Source: Prinsepia uniflora (lineage: Eukaryota > Streptophyta > Magnoliopsida > Rosales > Rosaceae). From it: a stretch of 64,000 nt of DNA. The notes under the pieces were generated by a model. The model saw only the letters and a program-made list of their open reading frames with translations. It made no database searches and was not told where the DNA came from. The stretch is taken from NCBI GenBank assembly GCA_032719365.1, contig CM064866.1:77418916-77482915 (forward strand), read 5' to 3'. Of this stretch, positions 11,716-22,671 are shown one piece after another. A program made the position numbers and the translations under genes. Numbering within the stretch: the first letter of the stretch is position 1; every line of letters begins with the position of its first letter.

Positions 11716-13816
11716 ATGGACAATGCTAGTGTGAATCAAACAAGTGCCGGTGCACCTTTAAATGATTCAGCTAATTCTCAAACTGTACCTGTTGAACATA
11801 GATTAACTAGTGATATTTGGGATTTCTTTTCGAGGGTTCGTTCTATAAAAGAAAATGGTGAACCTGAAATGAAAAAAGGTGCTGCAGTATATAATGCTAT
11901 ATGTAGTATTTGTCAAGCTAAATTAGGTGGTACTCCCTCCCTTGGGACTAGTCATTTAAAACGTCATTTAGAAAAGCATAAGGCTGCACAAGCTACTGTT
12001 AATCCTAGTCAAATGTTATTGAATGCTAATTCTGCCGGAAATTTGACAAATTTTGCTTATGATATTGTTGTTGCTCGTAAAGAACTTGTAGATTTTATTG
12101 TTAGAGCTGAATTGCCATTTTCATTTGTTCAAAATCATGATTTTAAAGGTATGATTCAGCGTGCTTTCTGTCCTCAATATAAAGGAATTTCAGCTTCTAC
12201 TTGTAAAAGGGATGTGATGAAAAAGTTTTCTAAAGAGAAGAATGATCTGCAAGTTGTTTTTGATAAACTTAATTCCAAAATATTTTTTACCTCTGATATT
12301 TGGTCATCACGACAAAAAATGGGTTACATGTCTCTCACAGCACATTTTATTGATAGAGATTGGTTATTAAATAAGAGAATAATCTGTTTTAAAATGATTG
12401 AGTATCCATATAGTGGATCCTCACTTGCCTCTCATATTTTTGATGAATTGGTATCTTGGCGCATTCATAACAAAATATTTACTTTGTCATTAGACAATGC
12501 ATCAAACAATGACAAAGCTGCACTTGAACTTCCTAATCTTCTTATGATTGATGGTTTGCTTAAGGATTTATTTCATGTTCGTTGTTCTTGTCATATATGG
12601 AATTTGATTGTTCAAGATGGATTAGAAATTTTGTCCCCATCTATTGATAGAATTATTGATGTTGTACGTAACATGAATAGTTCTAATAAAAGGCATGAAG
12701 TATGGGTAACATGTTGTAAGGACTTTGATATGCCAAAAAAAAAACATTGACAATGATGTGCCTCATAGGTGGAATTCCACCTATGAACTTCTGCATCTGG
12801 CATTACAATATAAAATTCCTTTGAATAGATATATCCATAAGATTAACGAAACAAGTTATTCTAATTTAGCTATCCCTACTGAAAATGATTGGATAGTTGC
12901 TAAGCTTGTATGTGGGTTTTTGTCTATTTTTGATTCTTCAACAAAGGTATTTTCTGGTGTTTACTATCCTACATCAAGTCGTGTTATTAGTTGTTTAGTA
13001 GATATTCATGAAACATTTTCTGTTTATGATAATTTTGGTTTGTTTAACAATACTTTGATTAAGATGAAGGAGAAATTTAATAAATATTGGACTGAATTTC
13101 CTACAATTTTCTGCTTTGCTACTATTCTTGACCCTAGGTTTAAATTATTTGCAATTGAAGAATGGTTAAAGATAATGCATATTGAGGAAGACAAAATTAG
13201 TCAAAAAGTCAGAAACATTAAGCAATTATTATTTGAATTATATGATGTTTATAAGAGAAAGGTTGTGATTAGTGAGAGCCATATTGTGTCATCTATGAAT
13301 TTGTCTTCTAGTCCTTTGAGTGAAGGTCCTAGTTCAATATCTTTACCTATTGTTAGAAATTTCTCTATGCATAGTTTGAAAAAAGCTAAGGTTTCACATT
13401 CTAGTTCTACCACCGGCTCTGATTTACAAATTTATCTTGATTTGCCAACAATTGAGGTTGATGATGATAATTCTTTTAGTCTTTTGGGTTGGTGGAAATC
13501 AAATCAACCATTGTATCCTATTCTCTCTCTTATTGCTCGTGATGTGCTAACAGTTCCGGCATCTACTGTAGCTTCAGAATCATGTTTTAGTGCAGGTGGT
13601 AGAATTGTGTCTGAAAATAGGGCAAGTTTGAATCCTAGTACAATAGAAGCTTTAATTTGTTTGAAAGATTGGATGTTGGCTAGTTCAAAAATGCAGGATG
13701 CTCTTCTACAAGAGAAATGGGCAGAAGAATTAATGAATGTTAAAGCATCGAGACCAGATTGGATGGTGGATAGTGATGTTGAGGTGGTTGAGAGTGATAG
13801 TGAGACCATTCTTTAA
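11716..13816 (+). pseudogene. hAT transposase, BED zinc finger type, single frameshift
   Basis: Start chosen at ATG 11716 (MDNASVNQTS); an upstream in-frame ATG at 11680 would add 12 residues. A BED-type zinc finger is at residues 63-84 (C63, C66, H80, H84). The RNase H-like core follows with TSDIWSS, then SLDNASNND and the CxxH motif in RCSCHIWNLIVQDGL. The C-terminal hAT dimerisation domain contains GWWKSNQPLYPILSLIARDVL and SESCFSAGGRIVSENRASL. The protein would bind the element's ends in the nucleus and catalyse cut-and-paste excision. The frame breaks near 12735-12745 in a run of ten A's, where nine would keep the reading frame. This is either a real one-base insertion or a sequencing error. 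About 700 residues in total, normal for RICESLEEPER-like hAT proteins. Confidence 0.9.
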
Positions 13817-16131
13817 TAAATTTGTAATATAATTTTTGAACGGATCAAATTGTAATATGGCTATGAATCATTTAAATTGATAGTATAGTAAATATGATTT
13901 GAACTTGAAGGGTGCTTGTGGTACTCTTTTTCCTTACCTTATTTTTTCCCTACAGGGTTTTGAGGGTAAGGTTTTAATGAGACCACGTTTTGCACCCTCG
14001 AGTATGTTTTTCTACTATTATTTTTATTTTGTATGTTTTTTTAATTTTTTTTTCTAATCTGAATTTATAATTAAAAAAAAGCCCAATTAGGCCCGGCCCG
14101 AATTGGGTTATTTGGCCCGGCCCGATAAGCCCGATAAAAGCCAGGCCCGATAAATTACTTGGGCTTTTATTTATATGACTAAACCCACCCGGCCCGGCCC
14201 GGTATTTTTCAAAATATTAAATAAGCCCGGCCTGGCCCGGTCCAAGCCCAAAGAATTTGGGCCGGGCTTGCCCAGCCCGGCCCAATGATGAGGGCTAATT
14301 TTCACCAAATTTCGCAATTTATCGAAAATCGTGCCAAATATAATAATATAATAATCCATAAAATCGAGAAATCACCGGGTTGAAACATCAATCATGCCAA
14401 AGCATATAAAATCATATAATAAGGCATTTAAATCATATATGCATGCATCACGATTAGAAAACAAAGTCCACTCACACACACCGTCCAAAACGGTCCGTTT
14501 CCGAGCTGCACGTTTTTCCGTAAATTCTGGAAATCACAACTGCTGTCCAAAATCATTATAGAGGGTTACTAACATCTCAAAATACTTTATATAATTTTCC
14601 CCAATTTTTTCGGAATTTAAATACGTATTTTTAACGTAAAACAAAACTTCGGATACACGGAACATTATTGAAACAATATCTGATTTCCTCGAAACCAGCG
14701 TTAAAATGTTCGTTACAATGAGAGGATCAAAAGTCATGTTGACCTCACCTTGAAACTAGGCCGTACGCGCCCTCACGCGTCGCCGTGAGTGGCTGCGCGT
14801 GAAACCCACGCGCCTGCTACAGTCACTGTCTTCCTCACCCGTTTGTCTGTAAAACGGGCCCCTTTAACCCGCGAGACGATCCGGTTCAATGTCTGTCAAT
14901 TCTACACCGTTTTCATCAATTCAAACGTCCATTAGCATCGAATTAGTTTGAATTAAGGATCTGTGAACTTAATTACAAACAACCTTACCTTGAACCTCAC
15001 GATCAAAGATGAACATTCGAAGAACACCCCGAACACTGCTCATCTTTGAAAGTCGTCAGTGTCAAGAGTTTTCCTTAAATTGATTCATCAAGAAGCTTCA
15101 ATGGACTCCGTTAAACACTTTCCCCAACTCAATCGCATCAATTCGAGGCTCAAACTCCACGACTCAAGCTCGAATTTTCTGCAACTACAGTGCTTATGTT
15201 CTACCTCAAATGGACCTCAATTACCTTTGTTCCTTCGATGAAATTGATCGTGGCAATCCCAGAAGACTCAAATTGAACCCCATTTTGATCGTCACGGCTC
15301 AATTCATCCAATTCGATTTTTCCCCCAAATTTTCTAAAATCCGAATTCCAATTCCCCAACTCTCAATCACTCCCTCGTGTTTTCCCAATTGAGTTAGTCT
15401 CTGTATTCTCTCCAAATTTTCACTCTCTGGTTCAGAAATGGAAGAGGAATGAAGGTGGGAAGAAACTGGATTGTTGGTTGTACACGGTTAAGAAAAATAT
15501 AGAGGATTAATGGAAATTAAGTTTAATTAATTAATAAAACATAATAATTATGGTTTCCCCAAAACAAGGATCCTGGTTTTATGCCTGAATTTAAGGGATG
15601 AGTGACACTTGTCACTCATCCAACTGTGTTCAGTCACCGGGTACTGTTCATATTAAAATATTATTTTAATCCTGGTTCGTTCGGTTAATCGAGTCTGTTC
15701 CCGTGACCATAACTTCGTCGTCGAATCTCCGATTTCGGCATGCCGCCTGTCGTTGGATTCGTATCGACGAGACCTATGTAACGGTCCTTGGCCCTCGTCC
15801 ATTGGACTTCCCGGGTCAAAATTCAACATTCGGCTCCCTATTAGCCAAATTACCAAAATACCCCTCAACTTCCGAACGTCATAACTTTCACCTAGAATGT
15901 CGGAATCGAACGTGCCCCCTATCTATGAACTCGTGATGTCCCGAACTACGTCACAGTCATCGGTCAAAGTTCGTTTGACCGCCCGAACTAAAAGTCAACA
16001 TTTTACCCACGCTAGGGGCAAAACGGTCATTTTGCACAATTCGTCCGATTTCACTCAACTAATCCCTGATTAGTCATTCCAAATCATAATTAATTAATAT
16101 TCAATCTTGATATTCGGGATGGGTCATTACA

Positions 16132-17632
16132 AGTGTGGACCCCCAAAAGACGGAAGCTGTACCTAACAGGGAGAGACTGAAGACGGTTACTGAGGTTCGG
16201 AGCTTCGTGGGTTTGGTAGGATAATACCAGAGATTTGTAGAGGGTTTCTCTACCATCGCAGCTCCTTTGACCCAATTGACCCGATTGACCCAGAAATGGG
16301 TTAAGTTTAATTGGGATGAACGATATAAGCAGATTTTCCAAGAGTTGAAGAGACGGTTGACTACTGCGCTAGTTCTTGCACTTCCAGATAATGGTGGGGA
16401 GTTCGAGGTGTACAACGATGCATCACTACAGGGTTTAGGTTGTGTACTGATGCAGCATGGGAGAGTTATTGCTTACGCCTCACAATAGTTAAAGCCACAT
16501 AAGTTGAACTATCCCACTCATGACTTGGAGTTACCGGCAGTGGTACATGCCTTGAAGATTTGGAGGCACTATCTGTATGGGGAGATTTGCAGGATCTTCA
16601 CTAACCACCAGAGTTTGAAACACTTGTTTACGTACAAGGAACTGAATCTGAGAAAGAGATGGTGGTTAGAGCTGATTAAGGACTACGACTGAACGATCGA
16701 GTATCATCCAAGAAAAGCGAATATGGTGACGGATGCTCTGAGTAGGAAATGTGCAGGTTCGATAGCACACTTGAGGATGGTGTACCTACCTCTGTTAGTG
16801 GAACTCCGGAAGGATGGAGTTATACTTGGGATGGATGGTGAAGGAGTTTTGTTGGCTATTTTCATGTACAGCCAATCATGTTTGACTGGATCATTGAGGC
16901 TCAATTTCAAGATCCTACACTGTGTGTTTATCGGATTGAAGTTGAAGCAGGTGACCGAAAGGACTTCATCATCAGAGACGATGGAGATTTACTGAAGTAA
17001 GGTCGTATGTGTGTGCCTGCAGTGGCAAAGTTGAGAGCGGAGATTCTGGGGGAGGCCCATAGTTCAGCGTATGCTATGAATCCATGAGGGACGAAGATGT
17101 ACCGGACCCTTAGGAATCATTATTGGTGGGCAGGAATGAAGAAAGATATCGATGCGTTTGTCAGCAAGTGTTTGACCTGTCAGTAGGTTAAGGCAGAGCG
17201 ACAGAGACCGTATGGAGCTATGCAGCCACTTCCGATTCCCAAGTGGAAGTGGGATCACATCACTATGGACTTCGTATTCAAACTGCCTAGGACACGGAGT
17301 AGTTATGATGGAGTTTGGATGATTGTGGATTGACGAAGTCGGCACATTTTATGCCAGTGCGTCAGACTTTTAAACCCAACCAAATGGCACATTTGTTGGT
17401 AAATGTGATTATCAGGCTACATGGTACGCCAGAGTCTATCATATCGGATCGAGATCCGCGATTTACTTCAAAATTTTGGCGGAGTCTACAGAAAGCTCTT
17501 GGTACGAACCTACACTTTAGCACAGATTTTCATCCGCAGACGTACGATCAGTCTGAGAGGATTATTCAGACATTGGAGGACATGATGAGAGTTTGTGTGC
17601 TGTAGTTTTAGGATTCATGGGATACGCTCTAC
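16132..17632 (+). pseudogene. Ty3/gypsy pol remnant, part 2: RT tail, RNase H, integrase
   Basis: Continues the RT at VDPQKTEAV immediately after the AGTGT duplication. The 16267-16488 frame holds the RT connection and the start of RNase H (FEVYNDASLQGLGCVLMQ). RNase H continues at 16504-16692 (HDLELPAVVHALKIWRHYL), with the usual VTDALSRK end at 16723. Integrase begins near 17005 with a zinc-finger-like His/Cys region (HYWWAGMKKDI, CLTCQ). The catalytic core includes MDFVFKLPR, SDRDPRFTSKFW and SERIIQTLEDM (17270-17590). It stops at about 17632, before the integrase C-terminus. Several stop codons interrupt it, so it is inactive. Confidence 0.88.
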
Positions 17633-18315
17633 TTGTGAAGTTTCCCCCACCCGCTTACCTAGTCGTTCATGCGCTGATGGGCTTGGGCGTTGTGGGCTCT
17701 TTGCTCTGCGGGTGTGATTTTCTTCTCCAAAGTCACTTAACGAGGTGTCCCGAGACATCATTCGGCATCAAACTGTTTCTTTTCTTGGGCGCTTTCTTTT
17801 ATTGGGGGCCTTGGAACATCCTCTTGCCTCACACGCGAGGTGGAGTGTTTCTCAGGTTCCTGAGTTGTTTTCTCTACCAAGTGCGTCTGCAAAAGCTCTG
17901 ACTGTTTTTGAACTTGGTTTCTCAACTTTTCGACTTGTTGAGCCAAGTTGTCCTGAGATGGTTGGTGGTGATTCCTCCTTGAGATGTCATGGTGCTCATC
18001 TAGGAAATCCCGCATATCCATGTTCGCATGGGGCTGACTCTGCCATGTCGCTTCTCCCACCAATTGCCTGCTGGTTTGTAGCAAGACTGACGTTCCTTCT
18101 CCCAGCGCATGTATATGAGTTGTGGGAGAGGAGAAGGTTCCAAAGTTGAAAGTAAGAATCTGCCCTTGCATCTCCATGGGAGTTTCGATGGATACACGTT
18201 GAGGGCGAATTGGGCGCACCTCGGGCGTCTCTATGTGAGCTACATTCCTCCTCTGTGTTGTTGAAGCTGAAACACCATCTTCGGTTGATCAAACGGATCT
18301 GCGAACCCTAGCCAT
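17633..18315 (-). pseudogene. Truncated gypsy gag (5' part), minus strand
   Basis: Read on the minus strand, an ATG at 18315 lies about 140 bases downstream of a primer-binding site and LTR end. The frame is MARVRRSV, a stop, then an open stretch at 18219-17758 rich in Gln/Glu (LAQQVEKLRNQVQKQSELLQ) that should form a coiled coil. Position and composition fit the N-terminal gag of a Tat-lineage Ty3/gypsy element, but I see no capsid or zinc-knuckle signature before the break. The sequence ends where the other gypsy element begins at 17632, so everything beyond the gag start is lost. Weakly supported as to family. Confidence 0.55.
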
Positions 18316-18452
18316 GTTGAATCACGAGAATTGAGCGAAAAGTTCTTTGTTGAACGATGAACAACATTCAAGATCTTTGAACAACATTTGATGAACGATG
18401 AACGAAATAAGATGAACGATCGTGAGAGCTCTTCTTGAATATTTCTCAATCT

Positions 18453-18471
18453 GCTCTCAATGAAAGCACCA
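18453..18471 (-). promoter_or_regulatory. Primer-binding site of the minus-strand gypsy fragment
   Basis: On the minus strand TGGTGCTTTCATTGAGAGC directly follows the LTR end. I recall this wording from plant gypsy (Tat-lineage) elements as the tRNA primer site. It sets the boundary between LTR and internal region. Confidence 0.6.
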
Positions 18472-18473
18472 AT

Positions 18474-18961
18474 TGTTAAAACAACATTCCTCCTTTACAC
18501 TCAAAAGTCTCCTAGATCCCTGCAAACACCAAACAGTAAACTATCGTTCGTTCAAGATCGAGACTTCGGGGGTTATTCGACTAAGAACGCTCCAATAATT
18601 AAGTTAGCTTTGAAAGAGAAATCTCAAGAGTTTAAGTGGCTTTGAATCGAATTACCTTGAAAATGAAATGAGCTCCGCTATTTATAGGAAATCTTTGGGA
18701 GCCTCAGAGCGTTATGATTGGTCAGTTGAATTTGTAATTAAATAATATATTATTAATAAAATATATTATTTAATAATAATAATAATGGCTCATTATGATA
18801 ATAATGATAATTATTGTGATTTAATATTAATATTAATTGTCTGTTATTAAGAATAATGGCAATTAACTCTCGAGAAAAATATTAATATTACAGAAACTTT
18901 TAACTCGATTAAATAACGTCTTTAGCTGGTAAATAGATTATTTAATGTGTGAGTATCTACA
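18474..18961 (-). mobile_element. LTR of the minus-strand gypsy fragment
   Basis: On the plus strand the segment begins TGTTAAAACAACATTCC next to the PBS. The far end is placed at GTATCTACA (18961), giving TG...CA ends and about 490 bp. The last 60 bases recur at about 19128-19185 (TTAATGTGTGAGTGTCTACA), so the true outer end could be 19185. No target-site duplication was found. Confidence 0.55.
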
Positions 18962-19787
18962 AATCATTAGTATTATTATCAGGGGTAATTTGGTCATTTC
19001 GGGAATTATGGGCCACATGACAGCTCCACAATTTTCGGGTGATTTTGAATTCCACAATTTTCTTATAATCTTAAATTCTTATATTTATACATTCAAACAA
19101 AAAAATTTTAAAGCATTGAAAATTTGACCCGATTAAATAACGTATTCAGATGGTAAATAGATTATTTAATGTGTGAGTGTCTACAAATCATTAGTATTAT
19201 TTATACATTCAAACAAAAAAATTAAAGCATTGAAAATTTGAAATTTTAATTTTTTAGCAAATCTTATTTTTTTTCCCTCGTCCAAACACACCCTAAAATT
19301 CAAGCCTTTTCATCACAGTTTGAATAATTTTACAACAAGAAGGTAAGACTAGTAATAACTTAAGCATGTTCTAAAATACGTCTGAGTAATTTTCCTAATT
19401 TAAACAATTAAAAAGTACACATGAAGTCAATGGATTATCTCACTGAATTAGTTTTATTTATATTTATATTTTTAATTCTGGATTTTGAAACATATGGAAG
19501 GTAAGCATGATACACGCCACCTCTTCTGCCTCGTTGCTTAGCAAGAAGAATGTGCTTTACCTAAACCTGCTTACTCGATTTTAGATAGATCACCAAAATT
19601 TTCCTCTACTCAAACACGCATGCCAATATAAAACCGTGAAGACGAATATCTGCATTTAGCTTGTTGATGTGTATAAATATCGAAAAAATTAAATACAGAA
19701 ATAATCCTAATAATCAACCTCCTTGCAAATTGAACACGTTATTAGTTATAGGAAAATCCTAATAAATAATCAAATTCAATTCACGCC
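18962..19787. repeat. AT-rich intergenic DNA with local direct repeats
   Basis: No gene seen. About 46 bases at 19082-19127 (ATTTATACATTCAAACAAAA...) recur at 19199-19243. The LTR-end piece at about 18905-18975 recurs at 19128-19196 between them. The arrangement suggests a small insertion or duplication involving the neighbouring LTR. Confidence 0.6.
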
Positions 19788-19805
19788 AATATTTTTAAGA
19801 AATAA

Positions 19806-20013
19806 ACCCGTGGGTGTAGGCGGGGTGATAAGGGCCTCTCAATGATTATGTCTTTCAGTCTTTGGTCTTGGATTCAAATCTCATCATTTCCCGTCGAGTC
19901 CTGATTTAAGCGTTCACACAGTTGAGGGTTTGGTTGTGTGGATTTCAGTTTATCGGTTAGGGTTAAGTCCGAAGGACTTGACTTTGGGTGGTGGGTTTTA
20001 GGTAACAAAAAAA
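19806..20013 (+). mobile_element. SINE (tRNA-derived type) with 18-bp target-site duplication
   Basis: About 200 bp ending in an A-rich tail (from 20006) and flanked by a perfect 18-bp direct repeat AATATTTTTAAGAAATAA (19788-19805 and 20014-20031). A candidate box A lies in GTAGGCGGGGTGATAAGGG near 19815, and a candidate box B in GGATTCAAATC at about 19870. Spacing and order fit an RNA polymerase III internal promoter derived from a tRNA. No coding capacity. The long TSD and A-tail show LINE-mediated insertion. The SINE family was not identified. Confidence 0.82.
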
Positions 20014-20543
20014 AATATTTTTAAGAAATAATCTCTTTATTAATTACACGAAAATCTTAACGAAGATAATACATATAAGATGAATTAGGTATGAATCCGT
20101 TAAAATTTCTAACTGATCCGCTACAAACCGTTATTTAATCAACAATTTAGGTTTAACCGGATAAAAGTAAAACGTTTTGAGAATCCAACCGCTCCGTTGG
20201 TAACATTTTGAATTTGAAAATCCGTTAAATCCAAACGGATTAATTTTTATTAGTTTTTAAGCTTATTATTAATAAAATAATAATAATAATAATAATAGGA
20301 TACCTAGATATATCGAGATAAATACATTTATACTCATTTAAGAGTATAATAAAAGAATATTAAGTCGTAATGTTTGTTTAATATTGAAACAATTTTATTT
20401 CTAATTTTAGAAAATTTAAATAGTATCGAACCATTAAAATTTTAATAATTTGAATTTAAATATTATCAATATCCGTATCAAACTATATTCTACTCGCCGT
20501 GAATTTGTTAATAAGCAAATAAAAAGGAACGCCTTCTCATTAA

Positions 20544-20575
<32 letters not shown>

Positions 20576-21067
20576 GGGACGCATATAGGGACGTATACAG
20601 AATAGAGCTCAGGAAGTAGGTGCTCGTATTGATTCGAAGATAATATGTCACTTTCACAATAATATTGTAAATTACAACGGGATTCAAGGTTTATAAGAAG
20701 CTTCTCTCATTTTTTTAATTTTTATTTTTATTTTTTTCTCCATGTTTTGCTTGAAACAATTTAAAAAACCCTCCATGGCAGTGACATTTTTGAGTTGTTG
20801 AAAGATTCCAACATCTCATGTAGAAAATACAAGATCTCCAAATCTCATTCATGACCAAATGGATGAACAAATTCACAAGAAGAATAATTTATTTTCTTTT
20901 TCTACAATTATTTCTTTTGTTTATTCCCCCTCATTGATCAAAAAAAAAAAAAAAAAAAAATTCCCCCTCAGCCATCATTGAAAATAAAAATATACTACAT
21001 ACAAACACAATTACACAAACACCAACTAAAACAATGAACAAGACAAATTGTCAAGTGACCACCTTAA
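20014..21067. repeat. AT-rich 3' flank of GT32 with microsatellites
   Basis: No gene seen. Two AAT-type microsatellites (20273-20297 and 20546-20575) and a poly-A tract (20940-20960). The part nearest 21067 is presumably 3' untranslated sequence and terminator region of the minus-strand glycosyltransferase gene. Confidence 0.6.
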
Positions 21068-22471
21068 TTATTCAATATTGACAAAGCTTGAGCTTGAAGA
21101 ATTGGAAAAGATTGAATATTGTGACATTATCTGATCAATAATGCTTCCCTTCTCAACCTGTAGTCTCTTACTCTGACTGTTCCACAAGTGAAGAGCAAAG
21201 CTCTGAGAACGAATATGCCTCATCTTCCTAAGCAACAATATTGAATGAAGCTCATCTTTGGGACCTCGAAAAAGGCTTCGAATTCGACTCCAATTCACCG
21301 GATAAAATGCAGAAGGTGTTAGGATAGTGAAATTGAAACCTGGGTTTTGATCAGCCTTTGAGCTCACTCTTGAAACAACCCTTGAAACTAAATAAGGCCC
21401 ATTGTGTCCCCATTTGCTGCCATCAAATGTGAGAGCAAATTCTTGGATAAACTTGAAAACCAATGGATGGTTTTTATCAAACACCAAGACAGCATTATTT
21501 AATCTGCTCCAATTGCCTGTCTGGGAATCAACTGTCTGAGCCCCAATCGCATTCCTTAACTTAGACAAACTTTTTAGAACAATCACATCTGTATCTAAAT
21601 AAATCCCACCAAATTTATACAACAAAGCAAGCCTGAGCAAATTAGAGAGGTTTTGGCCCAGAGAAACGCCACCAGGATTCACATTCCCTTTCCTGAGCTC
21701 ATGATACCAATTCTCAGCAGGAGTTTTTCTGAACAAGTAATTGAAGTCAGGAGAAATTGCCATTACCCGGAAACCCATTTCTGAAAACGGGTTCAAAATT
21801 TGAGCTCCACTGTCGGATTCCAAAGATTTGGAGACGATGACCAAGCAAGCATTTGGATGGGACTTGAATAAGCTTCCCACAGCAAGTAATTCTCTCTTTC
21901 CAAAACGCTTGGAGGAAATCCAAGTCATAAAGACTCGAACTTTGCAAGGAGAAGAGGAATTAAACCCAGAAAGGAAGTTTCCTATTCTTGTTGGGAAATG
22001 AGGGTTGTATGACTCGGAAGGCAGGTTTTTGAGCTTACGTTTGTGTTTCCTGGACCTCCTCGTCCTCAAATTCGAAAATTCTGAGATGGACAAAACCAAT
22101 GGATTTTTGTGGGTGTGGACAGGAGACAATTGGGTTTTCAAGAACATTGGTGCATTATCTTCTTTGACCACATACATCACAGAAGAAGAAGAAAGCTTTG
22201 ATTTTGAAGCAAAAGAGATATGGGCCGGAGGAGCCCATTTACTTACAGATTCGGCGGGGGAGAAATTCGGCGGGGAATTGGAGGGAAATGAGAGATGAAG
22301 AGAGAAGACGTAGAAGCCATTGAAGGCGAGAAGGAGAACGAGAAGCAGAGCAAGTAGAGAGGTGGGCAAACAGAGAAGAACAGAAAAAATGGATTTTCTT
22401 AAGTCGTGAATTTGGTTGATGAAGAAAATCAGTGGCTGAGGAAGTTTGTGACGTTCATAATTAAAAAACAT
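21068..22471 (-). CDS. GT32 alpha-1,4-glycosyltransferase (Gb3 synthase-like), Golgi type II membrane protein
   Basis: Uninterrupted 467-codon frame with no introns. Residues 1-30 are a basic cytosolic tail. Residues 31-58 (FSVLLCLPTSLLALLLVLLLAF) are a single membrane anchor, giving a type II Golgi topology, followed by a Ser/Pro-rich stem. The catalytic region starts near residue 178 (VRVFMTWIS). The sugar-nucleotide and metal-binding DXD motif is D293-T-D295 in GGIYLDTDVIVLKSL, the mark of the glycosyltransferase sugar-binding DXD family. The C-terminal Gb3-synthase-like domain has NNAVLVFDKNHPL (325-337), NGPYLVSRV (357-365) and HLWN (428-431). Length matches plant homologues. The acceptor is unknown for most plant members; transfer onto a glycan or glycolipid in the Golgi is inferred. 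Start at 22471 is the first ATG in frame and precedes the anchor. A TATA-like TATATAT lies about 190 bases upstream. Confidence 0.93.
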   Translation of the reverse strand: MFFNYERHKLPQPLIFFINQIHDLRKSIFSVLLCLPTSLLALLLVLLLAFNGFYVFSLHLSFPSNSPPNFSPAESVSKWAPPAHISFASKSKLSSSSVMYVVKEDNAPMFLKTQLSPVHTHKNPLVLSISEFSNLRTRRSRKHKRKLKNLPSESYNPHFPTRIGNFLSGFNSSSPCKVRVFMTWISSKRFGKRELLAVGSLFKSHPNACLVIVSKSLESDSGAQILNPFSEMGFRVMAISPDFNYLFRKTPAENWYHELRKGNVNPGGVSLGQNLSNLLRLALLYKFGGIYLDTDVIVLKSLSKLRNAIGAQTVDSQTGNWSRLNNAVLVFDKNHPLVFKFIQEFALTFDGSKWGHNGPYLVSRVVSRVSSKADQNPGFNFTILTPSAFYPVNWSRIRSLFRGPKDELHSILLLRKMRHIRSQSFALHLWNSQSKRLQVEKGSIIDQIMSQYSIFSNSSSSSFVNIE

Positions 22472-22658
22472 GGTTTGGTTTGGTTTGGTTGGTTGGCTCG
22501 GTTGGATTTTAATGTGGAGCTTAATTGGTTCTGTGATTTTTGCGGTGGTTGGTTGTGGTGGTGAAAGCTGGGAGTGAGAGTTGCAGAGAAAGCTGAAGAG
22601 GCGGTTTTAATGCGGAGGCGGCAAAAGATTGAAGTGAAATGCGCATTGGGAACCAAAA

Positions 22659-22665
22659 ATATATA
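22659..22665 (-). promoter_or_regulatory. TATA-like element upstream of the GT32 gene
   Basis: TATATAT on the minus strand, 188 bases before the start codon at 22471, allowing a leader of about 160 bases. The transcribed strand downstream is pyrimidine-rich, as in plant leaders. No other promoter element was recognised. Confidence 0.4.
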
Positions 22666-22671
22666 CAAAGC

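Larger units (their letters stand above)
9765..14297 (+). mobile_element. hAT superfamily DNA transposon, full length
   Basis: 4533 bp. Ends are imperfect inverted repeats: TAGCCCTCACCATTTGGCC at 9765 and, read inward from 14297, TAGCCCTCATCATTGGGCC. A perfect 8-bp target-site duplication ATTTTCAC (9757-9764, 14298-14305) is the hAT signature. Both subterminal regions (about 9830-9970 and 14084-14290) are packed with GGCCCGGCCCG-type words, as expected for transposase-binding sites. The 5' end carries a 9-bp stem hairpin (9782-9805). It encodes a transposase of normal layout on the plus strand (11716-13816). The only defect I see is one frameshift in a poly-A run, so it is recent or recently active. 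Confidence 0.93.
8306..16131 (-). mobile_element. Solo long LTR (minus strand) split by a hAT transposon
   Basis: On the minus strand it begins TGTAATGACCCATCCCG at 16131 and ends GGTCCTGTCA at 8306. A perfect AGTGT duplication (8301-8305, 16132-16136) marks the insertion into the gypsy RT. Without the 4.5-kb hAT it is about 3.3 kb. No PBS, gag or pol occurs between the duplications apart from the hAT transposase, so it is a solo LTR. It contains GTGCAC-rich palindromic repeats (8819-8942) and other short hairpins (9100-9125, 9729-9751). Confidence 0.87.
6927..17632 (+). mobile_element. Decayed Ty3/gypsy retrotransposon (host of nested insertions)
   Basis: Own sequence is 6927-8305 and 16132-17632. 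The domain order is gag tail, aspartic protease, reverse transcriptase, RNase H, integrase, which is the Ty3/gypsy order. The two parts join within the reverse transcriptase after removal of 8306-16131, with AGTGT duplicated at the junctions. The 5' end is covered by the LTR ending at 6926. The 3' end stops abruptly within the integrase near 17632 against an unrelated gypsy fragment. Linker wording around 7560-7680 resembles the chromovirus Tekay/Del group as I remember it; no chromodomain is present in the window. Many in-frame stops mean it is dead. Confidence 0.88.

Noticed and set aside
17745..18149. 134-codon plus-strand frame as a gene
   Set aside because: Antisense shadow of the minus-strand gag fragment that has a PBS and LTR in the right order.
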